Below, piece after piece: positions 22,021 to 39,243 of a stretch of 64,000 nt of DNA (positions are counted from its first letter, which is position 1; each line of letters starts with the position of its first letter). Source of the stretch: Bradysia coprophila. Its lineage: Eukaryota; Arthropoda; Insecta; Diptera; Sciaridae. The notes under the pieces were generated by a model, which was not told the origin of the DNA, made no database searches, and was given only the letters and a program-made list of their open reading frames with translations. Location of the stretch: assembly GCF_014529535.1 (NCBI RefSeq), contig NW_023503555.1, positions 8,308,001-8,372,000 on the forward strand, read 5' to 3'. The translations under genes and the position numbers were made by a program.

Positions 22021-25000
22021 ATGTCGGAAAATACGACCCTAAAATTCATTTTCGATGACGACTATCAATCATTGTTCAAATGGACGGAATATCTGGTAAA
22101 TTGAACATCTTTGCCTTTTGCAGGTACCTTCTGTTAAGACTTGTGAAGTAAAAGATTTCGTATCAATCTGTTGAGATCAAAAAATGAAAAGAAGTGACAG
22201 ACTCGCTGTCTCTGAATAGTTAATGATGAGAAGACTTGAGTGAGAATCATATTGCTAGTTTTTCCAAGAAGATGTTTCGTGTAGCGCCATAAATACGTCA
22301 CTGTCCTGGATAATTGACGTCCATATAATTCATTTGCAATTCAAAACGAGATATCTTTACAATTGTAAAAATAAAATTCAAAATTCCTACAAAATTGTCG
22401 TTGCGTATCGTCGTGCGAGAGTTATAAAAAATTGCAAACATCTTTATCAGTGACATAGCAAAAGTGGTAATCATTTTCGCATTAAAAACAAAACTGTAGA
22501 TCAATTACCGTCGTGTTGATATAAATTCGATACCACCAGGAGTTTACAAATGTAAACAATGGACGATGGGAATTACACTGGCGAAATAAGTTCTAAATCG
22601 TTCCAGTGTGTAATAATAGATTACATTGGACGTTGCGAAAGTAATTCATTACATGAGGTAGTAGTTTTATGATAAAAGCTTAGTCGCAAGTGAAAAATGA
22701 ACACGATTGAGTTTGCGGGTATCACAAATTTGTTTTCGAATTTCTGAATTCCGCAGCAGCAATGTATTCTAGCTTATTGCCTGTCCCATGCAAAATAAAT
22801 CACGCAAAATCAAAGGAAAATATTCTTCATGTAATGGATCGTTATCGCAGGGTGCAAACTGTTACATAATGATCAACTTTCGCATGGAGCAGGCAATAAA
22901 TTTAATCACATTACCTTACTTTGAACGGACTATGTCTTCTGTTATCGGCATAAATGTATTCTGTCTTAAGCAGTCACATATAGTAAAAGTCTGTGTTACA
23001 ACAAACGAAGTACAAGATTTTATAACAATCTAATGCAAATACTAAGATCAAGATATTATGATATTACAAGTGTGTAGAGTCTGCAGGGATCAAGATAGTG
23101 GATCGTTGACATCAGCGAAATAATGAGGGCTCATTCAGTTCCCTCACTTATAATTTATTCCATCAGATTTTCGCAGCATTGTTATGCGTTTCAATGGGAA
23201 TCGGAGTGTTTTATGGATTTTTTAACAAAAAGAACCAAACGAATGAAGAGTTCCTGATGGCTGGAAGATCTATGACGGTGTTTCCGGTAACATTGTCGTT
23301 AATTTGCAGGTTCATACGATAGACCATTCTCAATAATCGACTAAAAATTATTTTTTTCGTTTAGTTTTATATCGGCTATAACGTTAATGGGAAACCCTGT
23401 CGAAGTCTACTATTACGGTTTGGTTTACATTTTCTTCTCTACGTCCTTTATTCCCATGACTTTAGCCGTAAGTGTTCCACGAAATGGCGTGATGTTCTGT
23501 CATATTCTACGTCTAATTGGCTTTTTTTAGGTGGCCTATCTGTATGTTCCCGTATTTTTTCAACTACAACTAACATCGGCTTATGAGGTAAATTTATCAA
23601 TAACCTAATCTAAGGCATGCCTACAATGAATATGTTTTCAGTATCTGGAGAAAAGATTTAGCAAAACCACGCGAAGGATTATGTCTGTGTCTGCAATTAT
23701 TCACTTGGTGAGAGTCAAATTGTTTCACAACCTTTCGATTAGTTAACCTTTTACGGACGACTATGTCATATGTACTGTAATTGTCAACAGCGATGTTCTA
23801 TGGCTAATGTGGCACTATCTATCAAAATGTATTCTAAGCGTGATGAAGTAGAAGATTTTGTCTGTTGAAGACACATAGATCAAAAGAAGTAAAATGCTCG
23901 ACAATTACCGTCTGTGAAAGGTTAACATTACAACATAAAATCAGCAAGGCTTTTGTTATAATTACTTGCGAACTTTCGCTGCTCCTCTATATAAAGTGAT
24001 TTACTACAATTCTTTTCCTCAGATGATTTACATGCCACTAACAGTTTGGGGACCATCTCTCGCTCTGGATCAAGGTACTATTTAACTTTTACTCTATTTC
24101 CTCTATTTTGTTCTATTAACGCATGCACTTTTTCAAACCAGTTGCTGGAGTCAATCGATACATATCTTCTGCAGTAATTTTCATCGTTTGCGTCATCTAC
24201 TCGTCTATCGTAAGTAAAATTCGGATTGATGCTCTAATTTGAATTTTAGGTAGTGTCTTGTGTCTATCGAGCAACGATAATAATAAGCGGTGAGCTCGGA
24301 CTTTAATTCGATCAAAAGAAGTAACAGATTCCATTGTTTAACTTTTCCACTTGACGTCTTTCAAAGGTAGAAGTCGAGGAAAGTGGAAAGATAACTCACC
24401 TCTTATCAGTCTTCACCACTCAAAGTGAAACTCACGTGCAAATGACATTTCTGCTGAATTGTTATGACAAATCGAAACACTGGACTTGAGATGCTTGAAA
24501 GTCATTAACCTATATATGAAACTGAGCTTAGTCAATTAAATTTCATTTTTCTTATAATTCATTAATATGACACGTCCAGTTTCTTCACTTAACTATTCAT
24601 TTGATTACTAATTGTTCTTTGTACGGTTAAGTACTACTTCATAACAACCTCTGCTTCTTTATTTCAAAAACATTCCGGTCCTAATTTCACCCATTTCACC
24701 CATTTCACTGAATAAGATACTTGAAATAGAACCAACACGTAGAGGAAGTCCACTTGAAAGTTCGAAATGATTCTCAGTGACCATTCTTAATAAACCATAC
24801 ATTTCAGGGAGGACTAAAGGCTGTGCTATGGACTGATGTGTTACAAGGAATTATCATGTTCGGATCAATGATTACAATCATTGTTTTAGGACTCATTGAA
24901 GTAGGAGGTTTTGGAGTGCTGTGGACGAGAGTAGCTGAGACTGGACGGACGAATGTTTCGATGTAATTTCTTCGATCACTTTGTCCGAGTCAACATAAGT

Positions 25001-26642
25001 AAGAACAAAAATTGTCAATCTGTAGATTTGATCCCGATCCCCGCACACGGCATACGTTTTGGACTGGTTTGATAGGAGCTTACTTCTCATGGATCCCATT
25101 GTTTGCTGGCACTCAAGCACAAATTCAACGTTACTTATCTGTGCCAACACTCAGAGATGCCAGAAAGTTCGTACTAGAAATGCGAGTCCACGCAAGTGAT
25201 CCTAATTCGATTTGATTTAGGTGCCTGTTTTACAACATGATTGGCTTGTTCGTCGTTGTTTTTATGTGTACCCTTATCGGACTGCTGATATTCGCGAGAT
25301 ACTACGATTGCGACCCTGTATCAGCTGTTTCACCACTTGGTACTACGGTATGAAAAATAGATTTTACGGAAGCCGTCGATCAGGCCCTAATCACTAACGT
25401 CATAGGTGGTGAGTGCGTCAGATCAACTCTTACCATTTTTTGTGATGGAAGTGCTCGGAAAAATTCCAACCTTACCCGGAATTTTACTCGCAGGACTTAC
25501 TTCTGGTACCTTAAGGTACTTATACTTCATCGATACTATTATCATAGCACCTAGCACAGAAAATATTTGGAGGCTTACGTACACTGGTTAATTCTTGGAG
25601 CAGTGTTATGCTACTACTAATTGACTCATTATCCATCTCACTATCTTCTTATTCCATACAGTTCTGTATCAAGTTCTTTGAATGCCCTGCCAGCTATTAT
25701 CATTGAGGATTATGTGAAGCCATTCAGACCCGGCCTATCCGCACTGAAACTGGGATATCTTTCGAAAGTAATCTCTGGAGTTGGTGGAACGCTGTCATTC
25801 TGTTTGATTTTCGTCATTGCAGCCGTTGGGAACATTTTGCCGGTTAGTATGAAATGGTCACTCTCGAAATATTTTTCTTGCTTAACTCTTCCTTCATTCA
25901 AAGTTTGCCAGCTTACTTCACGGCACATTCATTGGACCGATTGTGGGTTTGTTCTCGTTAGGAATGTTCTTTCCATGGACGAACAATTTGGTAAAAATTA
26001 ATTTTTGTTTTAAGTTTCTTGTGAATTAAGTTCTCGTTACAAAAACCAAACTGTCGACTGCAGGGATCAACATTGGCATTGATACCGTCAGTTGCACTGA
26101 CTTTATTTTTCGGCATCGGTTCAATATTGAAAAACAACGCCGGCGAACTTCCAGATCAGAGACTTCCGTTACGCACCGACGGATGTTACGTGAACGAAAC
26201 AATATCAAGGACATACGTCGATACCGCACAGTATTCGTTCAAACAGAATGATGCATGGAAAGATGAGACGTACACACCGTTGACTGAGGTGCTTTCTATC
26301 TCCTATTTATGGCAACCGCTGGTCACTCTAGTCAGTACAGTCGTGTTCGGCCTTTTATTCAGTTTTATCATAAATCTCTTCAAAAAACCTCCGAAAGTCA
26401 AAGCAAAGTACATGACACCAATCATGTTGACGATGTGGATACGGATTCTCGGCATGGAGAGACTGAGTAATTGGATTGATTTTGATGACAGTGACGATGA
26501 TGATGATAATCATCAATCGGATAACACTGCATCGGTGCGAAATTCCATTTCCGGTGACTCATTATACGTAAGTTGATCTCACTTAATTGTGCGCTATCAA
26601 TTTTTACATTTTTCTATTGAACAGAAAGGGAAGGAACTATAG
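22021..26642 (+). CDS. SLC5-type sodium-coupled solute symporter, copy 1
   Basis: Plasma-membrane Na+-coupled transporter, closest in pattern to sodium-coupled monocarboxylate / multivitamin transporters; substrate unknown. Fifteen exons: 22021-22095, 23167-23309, 23365-23467, 23531-23587, 23642-23707, 24023-24074, 24142-24209, 24808-24962, 25026-25166, 25221-25347, 25406-25515, 25662-25842, 25904-25990, 26064-26567, 26625-26642; in frame, about 628 residues (family about 600-650). Hallmarks: FLMAGRSMTVFPV and SAITLMGNPVE early, GGLKAVLWTDVLQG, DPDPRTRHTFW followed by QAQIQRYLS, DQLLPFFVMEVLGKIP, SGTLSSVSSSLNALPA. About 13 hydrophobic segments are spread along the protein. The C-terminal cytosolic tail is acidic (Asp cluster) and ends KGKEL. 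Poly(A) signal AATAAA near 26741. It pairs with the near-identical gene at 54129-58437. Confidence 0.92.
22096..23166 (+). other. intron 1 of symporter copy 1
   Basis: Starts GTAAATTG, ends TTATTCCATCAG. AT-rich, partly alignable with intron 1 of copy 2 near its start (AAGTGAAGTAAAAGATTT-like). No other feature recognised. Confidence 0.6.
23743..23926. mobile_element. TIR miniature element, family M4, in intron 5 of symporter copy 1
   Basis: Left end TTAACCTTTTACGGACGACT, right end CCGTCTGTGAAAGGTTAA. A shorter copy is present at the same intron in copy 2 (55690-55803), so insertion predates the gene duplication. Confidence 0.75.
24210..24807 (+). other. intron 7 of symporter copy 1 with repeat fragments
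   Basis: Contains a hairpin at about 24350-24392 (TTCCACTTGACGTCTTTCAA against GGTAGAAGTCGAGGAAAGTG) and a solo end of the element seen at 13860-13985 (about 24480-24600). No exon seen. Confidence 0.5.
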
Positions 26643-26820
26643 ACACACTTATCGCAGACTACAAAGACAACGATCGAAACGAACCAGAAGCAGTTTGTTT
26701 ACAGATTTTTGATTGTGTCATGTGTACGGTTCGAATCGGAAATAAATCTTTAGTTGCGATTCACTTTAGTTCTTGATTGGTCCCCTACTATGTTTGGGAA
26801 AGTGTTTGTCAATTTTTTTA

Positions 26821-27966
26821 GACCCGTACGAAGTACTGGGGTCTTATAGGTTTACGCATACGTTTGTAACACGTCGAATTGGACTCCCTGAGTAAGGGGA
26901 AACCTATTGTGGTTGTCTAGAGATGCCAAATCCGCGAAAAAAAAATGTCCGTCTGTCCGTCTGTCTGTCTGCACGATAACTTGAGTAAAACGCATCCGAT
27001 TTTGAAAATTCTTTTTTTTTCCCGTTTGGTAATGTCAAAAGACAGGCTAAGTTCGAAGATGAGTGATTTTGGATCGACCCCTCCCGAGCTGTGGCCCAAT
27101 AAGTGCTTTACGGTTTTTCGAAGATATCTCCGGACATTTAAACGTTAAACTTGTAAGTGCTACGTCAAATAAAAGGTATTTACAATACCGATCGACAAAA
27201 AAAAAGTTTATGGAAATCGGATGACCGACTCGTGAGTTACATATTTCGTCTGTTTTAGCTTTATTAGATAGGTATTGACCGTACCAATCAGGGAAATTTT
27301 TTTTTATGAAATTATGTTCTCCGGAGCGTGAGCTAGGTCTCTTGGAGTGAGCTCTTATCTGGCTACTCGGAAGTACAGTGAACGTGGTGTATTTTGACAA
27401 TATCTCGAGTAAATTTTGACCGAATTTCATGAATTTTTTTTTGTTTGAAAGGTATTAACGAATGTAAAGCGTCGGTACTATTTCCGGTCTCCTAACAAAA
27501 TGGCTGCCGGCGGCCATATTGGATTTTAGTAAAATAGAAATATCTTGGGAAAAATGATACTTAGAGAGTTTCTGTTAACATGGAAATAATTTGTTATGTG
27601 TGTGGGGTTTCAGGGATTCCATATACGGACATCTATACATACATATATACAGCTATATTGAGCTATATACAGGCATATAGAGCTATATAATAGCATATTC
27701 CTCTGTGAAATGTTTATTTACAGTGAAATATAGGTAAATATAGCGGTATATAGCTGTTTAAATAGGAATTTATGAAATTTGTCTTCGTACGGGGCTGTCT
27801 ATATTGCCTCCGGCAATTTAGTTGTATATGATAACAAGGCAAAGAGTGGATAATGTAAGTGATTTTAAAGGGAGAATAGTTTTTCAGCAGAGAAGAAAAT
27901 GAAGTAAGATAAATGAAGAGTTTCACATTAAAGGCTTTTGATACGAATAGGTGTTTCGTACGGGTC
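26821..27966 (+). mobile_element. repeat element B, copy 1
   Basis: About 1.15 kb starting GACCCGTACGAAGTACTGGG and ending in TTTCGTACGGGTC, which gives a short terminal inverted repeat GACCCGTACGAA. A nearly identical copy is at 51255-52451. It contains a GTCCGTCTGTCC microsatellite and an AT-rich stretch of TATAGCTATAT repeats. ORFs on both strands are conserved between copies only because the copies are young; none resembles a transposase. Probably non-autonomous, superfamily unknown. Confidence 0.75.
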
Positions 27967-28000
27967 GGCGTTAGCTATGTTTTTTTTAAATTTTCACATA

Positions 28001-28230
28001 CAGTCAAAGGCAGTCAATTTTCAGCATAAATTTGCTTCAGCTGTTTTTCAGCTGATCCACACATACAATCAAAACTGGTTTTCCTTGTTCATACGGTTGA
28101 AGCTGCTACACGCACGCGCATGATAGTGGTAAAACCGTATAAAGACGTATAAACGGTTGTGATTGTTTGTATAGATCAGCTGAAAAACAGCTGAAGCTAA
28201 TTTATGCTGAAAATTGACTGCCTTCGACTG
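28001..28230. mobile_element. TIR miniature element, family M3, flanked by TA
   Basis: 230 bp with inverted ends CAGTCAAAGGCAGTCAATTT / AAATTGACTGCCTTCGACTG (one internal mismatch region) and TA on each side, as in Tc1/mariner-type target duplication. The inner part holds TTGCTTCAGCTGTTTTTCAG and its inverse. A second member is at 15163-15560. From 28231 to about 29040 no other feature is recognised. Confidence 0.8.
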
Positions 28231-29042
28231 TATTTTCCAAAAAAACGTTTTGGGGAAGTTGGAAAAATCTAGGAAAATTCGAGAAAATTCAGGAAAGTGT
28301 CCATGTTCACCTTTCATTGATTTTCGCTTCTCTCTAATCGCAGATTTAATAGCTCAAACGGAGATCCGACAACTCTCGCGGAGTTCATCGAGGAAACGTA
28401 TTCCATAGAAAACTTACGTAGGCGATTAGAAGTTAGGACGAACCATCAATGAATCTCAACTTTGTTGCCAGAAGAAAAAACGGAAAGTCTGTCATTTGTC
28501 TAAAAAGTGTAGTTCCGCACATTCGCAGCGATCGCAGATTCACATTGACACACATAGAGAAGGAAAACACAGCTCTGTAGAGAGAGAGACTGGCAGCTTC
28601 GTTGTAGTAAATTTAACTATCTTCTAGCTGACATGGAAAAAGAGCGTCTCTAATTAAAAATCCATTAGCCTTAAAAGACACGAGCAATTTTGCGTTGATG
28701 GGATCGACAAGTTATATGCTGCGTTTTGCATTGCTTAGCCTGTGGTGAATATCCGTGTCGTTGAATGCAAAAAACATCCTTTAAATATTACCCGGTGCAG
28801 TGGTGCAAATTCCACAATACTAACTTTTCTTTCTAACGCCTCTTATTTTGTATGGAACGTCCGTAAAGCAGTGGCCTATACTTTAATTTCAACATTTGAT
28901 TACAACGTTGAGGCATAATGATGTACTTTTGATGTGTACATCTAAGTAACTTCCACTTAACAGTTATTGGATCAAAACTTTGCTCGAAGCATGACTTCGC
29001 TTGGGAGGTGCGGGAAATATGATTATTGTGTAAAAAACTAAA

Positions 29043-29945
29043 GGGGGAGCTTTTTGAAAGTGGACCAGGCTCCATCGGAGCTATTTTCTAGCGACGCTTT
29101 GTTTACATGTCAAGATAGCCCTTAGCCCAAATAGTCGAAAACCACAGTCGTTTAATTTCGATATTCTTTTATTGGCTGAGGAACTTTCACCAAAAGTCGA
29201 AAAAAGTTGTTTTTTGTCCGTGATTTACTGCCGTTACAGGCTATGGACAAAGATGTGTGTGGGCTCATTGGATAGGTATTGTCCATGAAATACGGGGCAA
29301 GCACAGATACCTTACGTGTCCTGTACCACTGTTCCAAAATAACAAAAATATTGTGTTAGTCAAAGGCTGTAAATTTTATCGGTAGGTGCCCTGATAGAGC
29401 CTTAACCTAGCTTTACAATGATGCCCCATTTGCCATAGAAGTGACAGGTTCAGCATAGTTTTTTTAGTACAAAGTGAATAGTGTTCCTTCACTCGAAAGC
29501 AAAATATTAATTTTAGAAAATTACACGAATTATGCTGTTTTTGATGTCTATATCACCTGATCTAAAGACTAACATTCGCCAGGTACGAGATATCACCTTT
29601 TGAAGTTCATCAAAATTTACAGCCGTTCACTGACACATTTTTTTTGTTATTTTCAAACAACGGTACAGAACATGTAAGATATCTGTGCTTTCCCCGTATC
29701 TCCTGGATAATACCTATCCAATGAGCCCACACACATATATGTCCATAGCCACAGTAAATCACGGACAAAAAACACTTTTTTTCGACTTTTAGTGGAAGTA
29801 CCCCAGCCAATAAAAGAATATTAAAATTGAACGACTGCGGTGTTCGACTATTTGGGCCAAGGGTTATCTGGGCATGTACACAAAGCGTCGCTATAAAATA
29901 GCTCCGACGGAGCCTGGTCCACTTTCAAAAAAATCCCTAAAACTG
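29043..29945. mobile_element. large foldback element, arms of about 325 bp
   Basis: The left arm (about 29050-29385, GAAAGTGGACCAGGCTCC ... GGCTGTAAATTTTATC) is inverted in the right arm (about 29610-29940, AAATTTACAGCCGTTCAC ... GGAGCCTGGTCCACTTTC). The arms differ at many positions and small indels, unlike the perfect palindrome at 10258. The unpaired middle is about 225 bp. No ORF with known similarity. Confidence 0.8.
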
Positions 29946-30028
29946 TCTTCGGTACTTGTCCATGTTGTTGTATTTTTACAAAAAAATAATTTTTCTTTTA
30001 CAAAATTTAACAGGGAAGCTTCTGTCAA

Positions 30029-30488
30029 TACTCTCTCTAGCAAACAAACAACATTTATTGAGGTGGTGAAAGTGTAAAGTAGCCTCTGTAATTTACATGG
30101 AAATTACAGCGTAGTCAGTCAAAATAAGTGTCTGTAGAACACAAAGAAGTAAGGTGTGAATGAAACTAACACACTTCGATAATAGCTTGAAATTAAAACA
30201 CGTAAAATTTACGTTTAACAAAAAATGATTTAATTATCTCAAATCGTACATAAACCGACTGATCGTCATTAAGGTTCTTTTTCAACTGAGTCTTCCTTGC
30301 TTCATTACGTCATATCAGAATGTATCGGGTTGCCAGATAGTTGGTTTGCTGACTAAAAACGGATTAGCACTCTAGTTCTCTAAACATTCTCCCCTAGGAC
30401 AGGGGCTACGGGTGTGACGGTTGATTCTAGAAGACAAAAGAGTAATAGTTGACACGGACAGGTGAGAGTTTGTTTGCTAGAGAGAGTA
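30029..30488. mobile_element. TIR element of 460 bp, non-coding
   Basis: Ends TACTCTCTCTAGCAAAC and GTTTGCTAGAGAGAGTA are exact inverted copies. The interior has no ORF. Terminal TA on both sides is compatible with Tc1/mariner-like insertion. Confidence 0.55.
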
Positions 30489-30822
30489 TCGTTTCTGTAC
30501 GAGGGAAAATATTTTGGAGGTTTAATTCGGAGGCTTTTTCGCTGGTACATCATAGACATATTTAAATCAGGGTTTTTTGTGGTGTTGGAAACGTCACGTT
30601 TTCTTATTGTGTAAAAGATCGATTTGCACGATCAGTTATATCAAAACCAGATAGATGACAACAAATGGCGTCATCGACGCTTAGTTCAGCTATTTTAACT
30701 AATATTAGAATGTATTGAAATGTGCAAACAATATTCTTTTGTACAGTTTAAATATGAAACAGATGAACGTATGCAGTATTCGTTCTCAACCAAGTCGGAT
30801 AGCACAAAATTTTATTATTGAA

Positions 30823-35973
<5,151 letters not shown>

Positions 35974-36331
35974 GTTCTTAAACCGCGGCTGTTTCACCAA
36001 CCTTTTGATTGTTAACAAGAATATTAAACGGAACTTCTTTCTGATTATAATTCTTATCAGGTGACGCAGGTCCTATACTATAATCAATTTCAAGGAATCT
36101 TAGGGACTAAAGAACATATTTACAAAAAGAATTAATATAAACGGTTGAAATAAAGAGAATTAAAAAGTCAGATACACATAGGGCAGTTTAAAATTAATAA
36201 TTTTAGAGATAAAAAAGACAGTTGAAAATAAATAAAAAAGCAGAAGATGTAGTTGAGTTTGAACAACCAAAATGGCAGACAAAAAACTTAAAAGGGCAAA
36301 AAACTTTTACAAAATAGAAGGTAAAATGATC

Positions 36332-37436
36332 CATCAGAACAGCCGGAGCGTGAGCGTTTGCTGCGACTGAGCCCTGTACCAATCCGTATATCTATTGCGT
36401 ATGTGACCCTAGTGCGTCTATCCCCATACTTAGTCCGTAAGCCGTTTGCATGAAATCTGTACATCTTAGAAATAGCGCATAGCGCAATTACGAAGCCCCG
36501 TACGACGTTCCTTTCAAATGTAACATGAATTTCAAATTGACCTAAAATTTTAATTTATTGAGTATAAATAGGACCTAGTAGCGGCCTCAGTTCAAGAACC
36601 TAAATATACAATTTTGTTAACAACATTCTATTCGGTGGTCAATTACCTTACAAATAAAACAAACATAAGGAAAATCGAATCAAATTTACTCGAGTTATAT
36701 GCAAAATACACTTAGGGTCGAGGAGCGGCCTTAGTCCTAGGAGCCAAATTTAAAATGTTTTTCCACCACATTCTATTCAGTTTTCAATTAACTTTCATAT
36801 AAAACGAAAATTAGCAAAATCCGATCAAATGTACTCGAGTTATATGCAAAATACACTTAGGGCCAAGGAGCGGCCTTAGTCCTAGGAGCCAAATTTAAAA
36901 TGCTTTTCCACCACATTCTATTCAGTTTTCAATTACCTTTCATATAAAACGAAAATTAGCAAAATCCGATCAAATGTACTCGAGTTATATGCAAAATACA
37001 CTTAGGGCCGAGTCGCCTTTTACTTCTAGGGCCCTAACTCACGGTCCATTCAACCGATTTTAATGAACATTTTTTACCTGAATTGGTATCGACAATACCT
37101 GTCTTTGCCGTTCCATCGTTTATTTTGCCGTAGATATCCCAAAAGACCTTAAAACACTTTGGCGGCCCTAACTCACGAGAGGCCGACCCGAATATGCCCA
37201 TCTTCGAACTTAGCTTCACTATTTCAACTACCTTTCAGGGAATTTTTTTTTTGAAATCGGATTTGATTTACTCAAGATATCGACATGACAGACAGAAGGA
37301 CAGACGGACATACACAATTTTTATTGCGGATTCGTCATCTATGAATATAGGCAAACACTTTGCCCTTACCGTCTGCTTCGAATTCCATCAATTACACACG
37401 GTATCGTAATCCTATAAGCCCCTTTGTACTTCGTGG
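36332..37436 (-). mobile_element. repeat element A, short copy
   Basis: Reverse-oriented relative of 42445-44184. On the minus strand it begins near GCACGAAGTACAAAGGGGCTTATAGG and ends near CGCTCCGGCTGTTCTGATGG. It contains three tandem units of about 145 bp (about 36565-37005; each includes GGCCTTAGTCCTAGGAGCC and TACTCGAGTTATATGCAAAA). No transposase-like ORF. Flanking sequence on both sides shares AAATAAATAAAACAGCAGAA-type sequence, a local duplication. Confidence 0.75.
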
Positions 37437-37439
37437 CAG

Positions 37440-39243
37440 ATAGCACTTTTCAAAGAGGAAGTTGGAAATAAATAAAACAGCAGAATAGGTGGTTGAGCTA
37501 CAAAAACCAAAATCGCAGATAAAAGAATCAAAATGGCAGTTACTACTTTTCCAAAAAGGCAGTTAAAAATAAGTCATTCGATATGAACAGTAACAGCCGG
37601 GCTGTTGATGAGGAACGTTTTCTAGAAGTCAATTCTTTATTGGTATGCATAGTGTTTGTACGAATTAAGTATCAACGTATAGAAAAAGAAGAAGAAATCA
37701 CGTCGCGACGCGTCGGTTCTTCATTCATACACTTTATTTCACGCCGTAGGTTTGCTTCAGAATTTCAATTTTTTTCTCACACGGAGTACTTTTTGGGTAA
37801 GTGGGAATCGAGCCTTTTATATGAATAAAGCTAGTTAAGCGAATTAGTTTCATTTTAAATTTGCAACGGATTGCACATGGAATTTTTAACCCTCTATGGG
37901 GATAAAAAAACTTTTTTTTTATGTTACGAATAGATGAGACTGGAGATGGATTACGGCGCGACGTCAGTTCTCTATTCTCTATTCAATCAAAACTCTTCTC
38001 ATAGAGAACGATTCACTCTATCCCTGAAAGATGTCGCTGCAACAAAACCATTGTCAACAGAAAAATAATTAATTTTTTACTCGACGTATTTCAGTCAAAT
38101 AAAATGCCATAGTATAGCACATGATCTCAGGACTCCGGAACAGCAATTAGTTTTTCAATCGACCCAACGCACTTCAAGCATGAGTGGTACTCTAAATAGG
38201 GTACTGAAACAGGACAGTGTATCAAACAAATTTTGGCACTGTAAAAAAATTCGGACAATTTTTTCATACAAAGTAGTACTCTATTTGGCAGCTGTCACTA
38301 ATTAATAGCACTTTTGCTTGAAGTGCGTTGATCGACCCTATTTCGGCTTACATTATACAAACATCAATATTTCGAAGTTCAATATGCCAATTTTGAAGCT
38401 CTGCAGTAACGTGTGATAGCTCGTTGAGCTCGTATTGATGCCTAGATTCCAAATATCTCGGAGGTCATTGGAGCTAAGGGGGAGAACTCAAAAAGTTGCT
38501 GTAAATATGCTCCGCCGTCCTCAAAATTTTTTGTTAAAACAAACTAACGTGCGGGCATGATATGACGGTACATTTAAATGTACAAAACTGTAGCAACAAA
38601 AAGGTGTGTTTTTGACCCAGGTGGTGAAAGCTGAATTAGTAAAATTGTCAATTTTAATCGTGATAACTTAGTTGAGCTCGGCAGTCGTTTCTCTGAGCCT
38701 GGATGATTTTTATCGCTATATAATAAGTGGACTTTGATTTCCGATCTCTGGTTTAATTTAAATTTTTCAAATGATAGCAAATGACATGTTGCTATTGTAT
38801 CAAATGACTTAGTAAAATCAGTAGGAAAAACGAAGTAATTTGAGTGTTTTGTAGCCAATATTGGAAAGATGGTAACATCATTAGTTACGATCACGAAACG
38901 TCATAAATATATGGAAAAATTAGAGACATGACAACTCGTGATCTTTGCTCATATAGTACAGTACAGGTTTTGATCGCTTCAAGGACACCAGCTGACCTTA
39001 CGATTCTAGAGTGTCAAGATTTAATAGCACCGACCGAACTTTTTGAATAAGTTCCGAAAATAAAGTTCGAATGCGCGGCTATTTTCATTAGGAAGAAAGA
39101 ACATTCATCAAATTCGGGTGAGAGTTACTCGACTTATCGTAGTGTCAAGAATTTACTAAAAAAGGATTACCGGGTGAATTCAAGGGTATAACTACTCGAC
39201 ATAATCAATCACTTTGCTTTCCAGCTTATTCTAATAAATTAAT
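37440..39243. other. intergenic
   Basis: Apart from the miniature element at 38165-38330, I see no gene or RNA gene in this stretch. It lies downstream of the minus-strand Ala-rich gene. Confidence 0.5.
38165..38330. mobile_element. TIR miniature element, 166 bp, with 7-bp target duplication
   Basis: Ends CAACGCACTTCAAGC and GCTTGAAGTGCGTTG are perfect inverted copies. ATCGACC occurs immediately outside on both sides (38158-38164 and 38331-38337). Confidence 0.85.

Noticed and set aside
26917-27430. ORFs in element B conserved at 51286-51939 as coding
   Set aside because: The conservation covers the whole element including obvious non-coding microsatellites, so it reflects recent copying; the ORFs lack known motifs and run on both strands.
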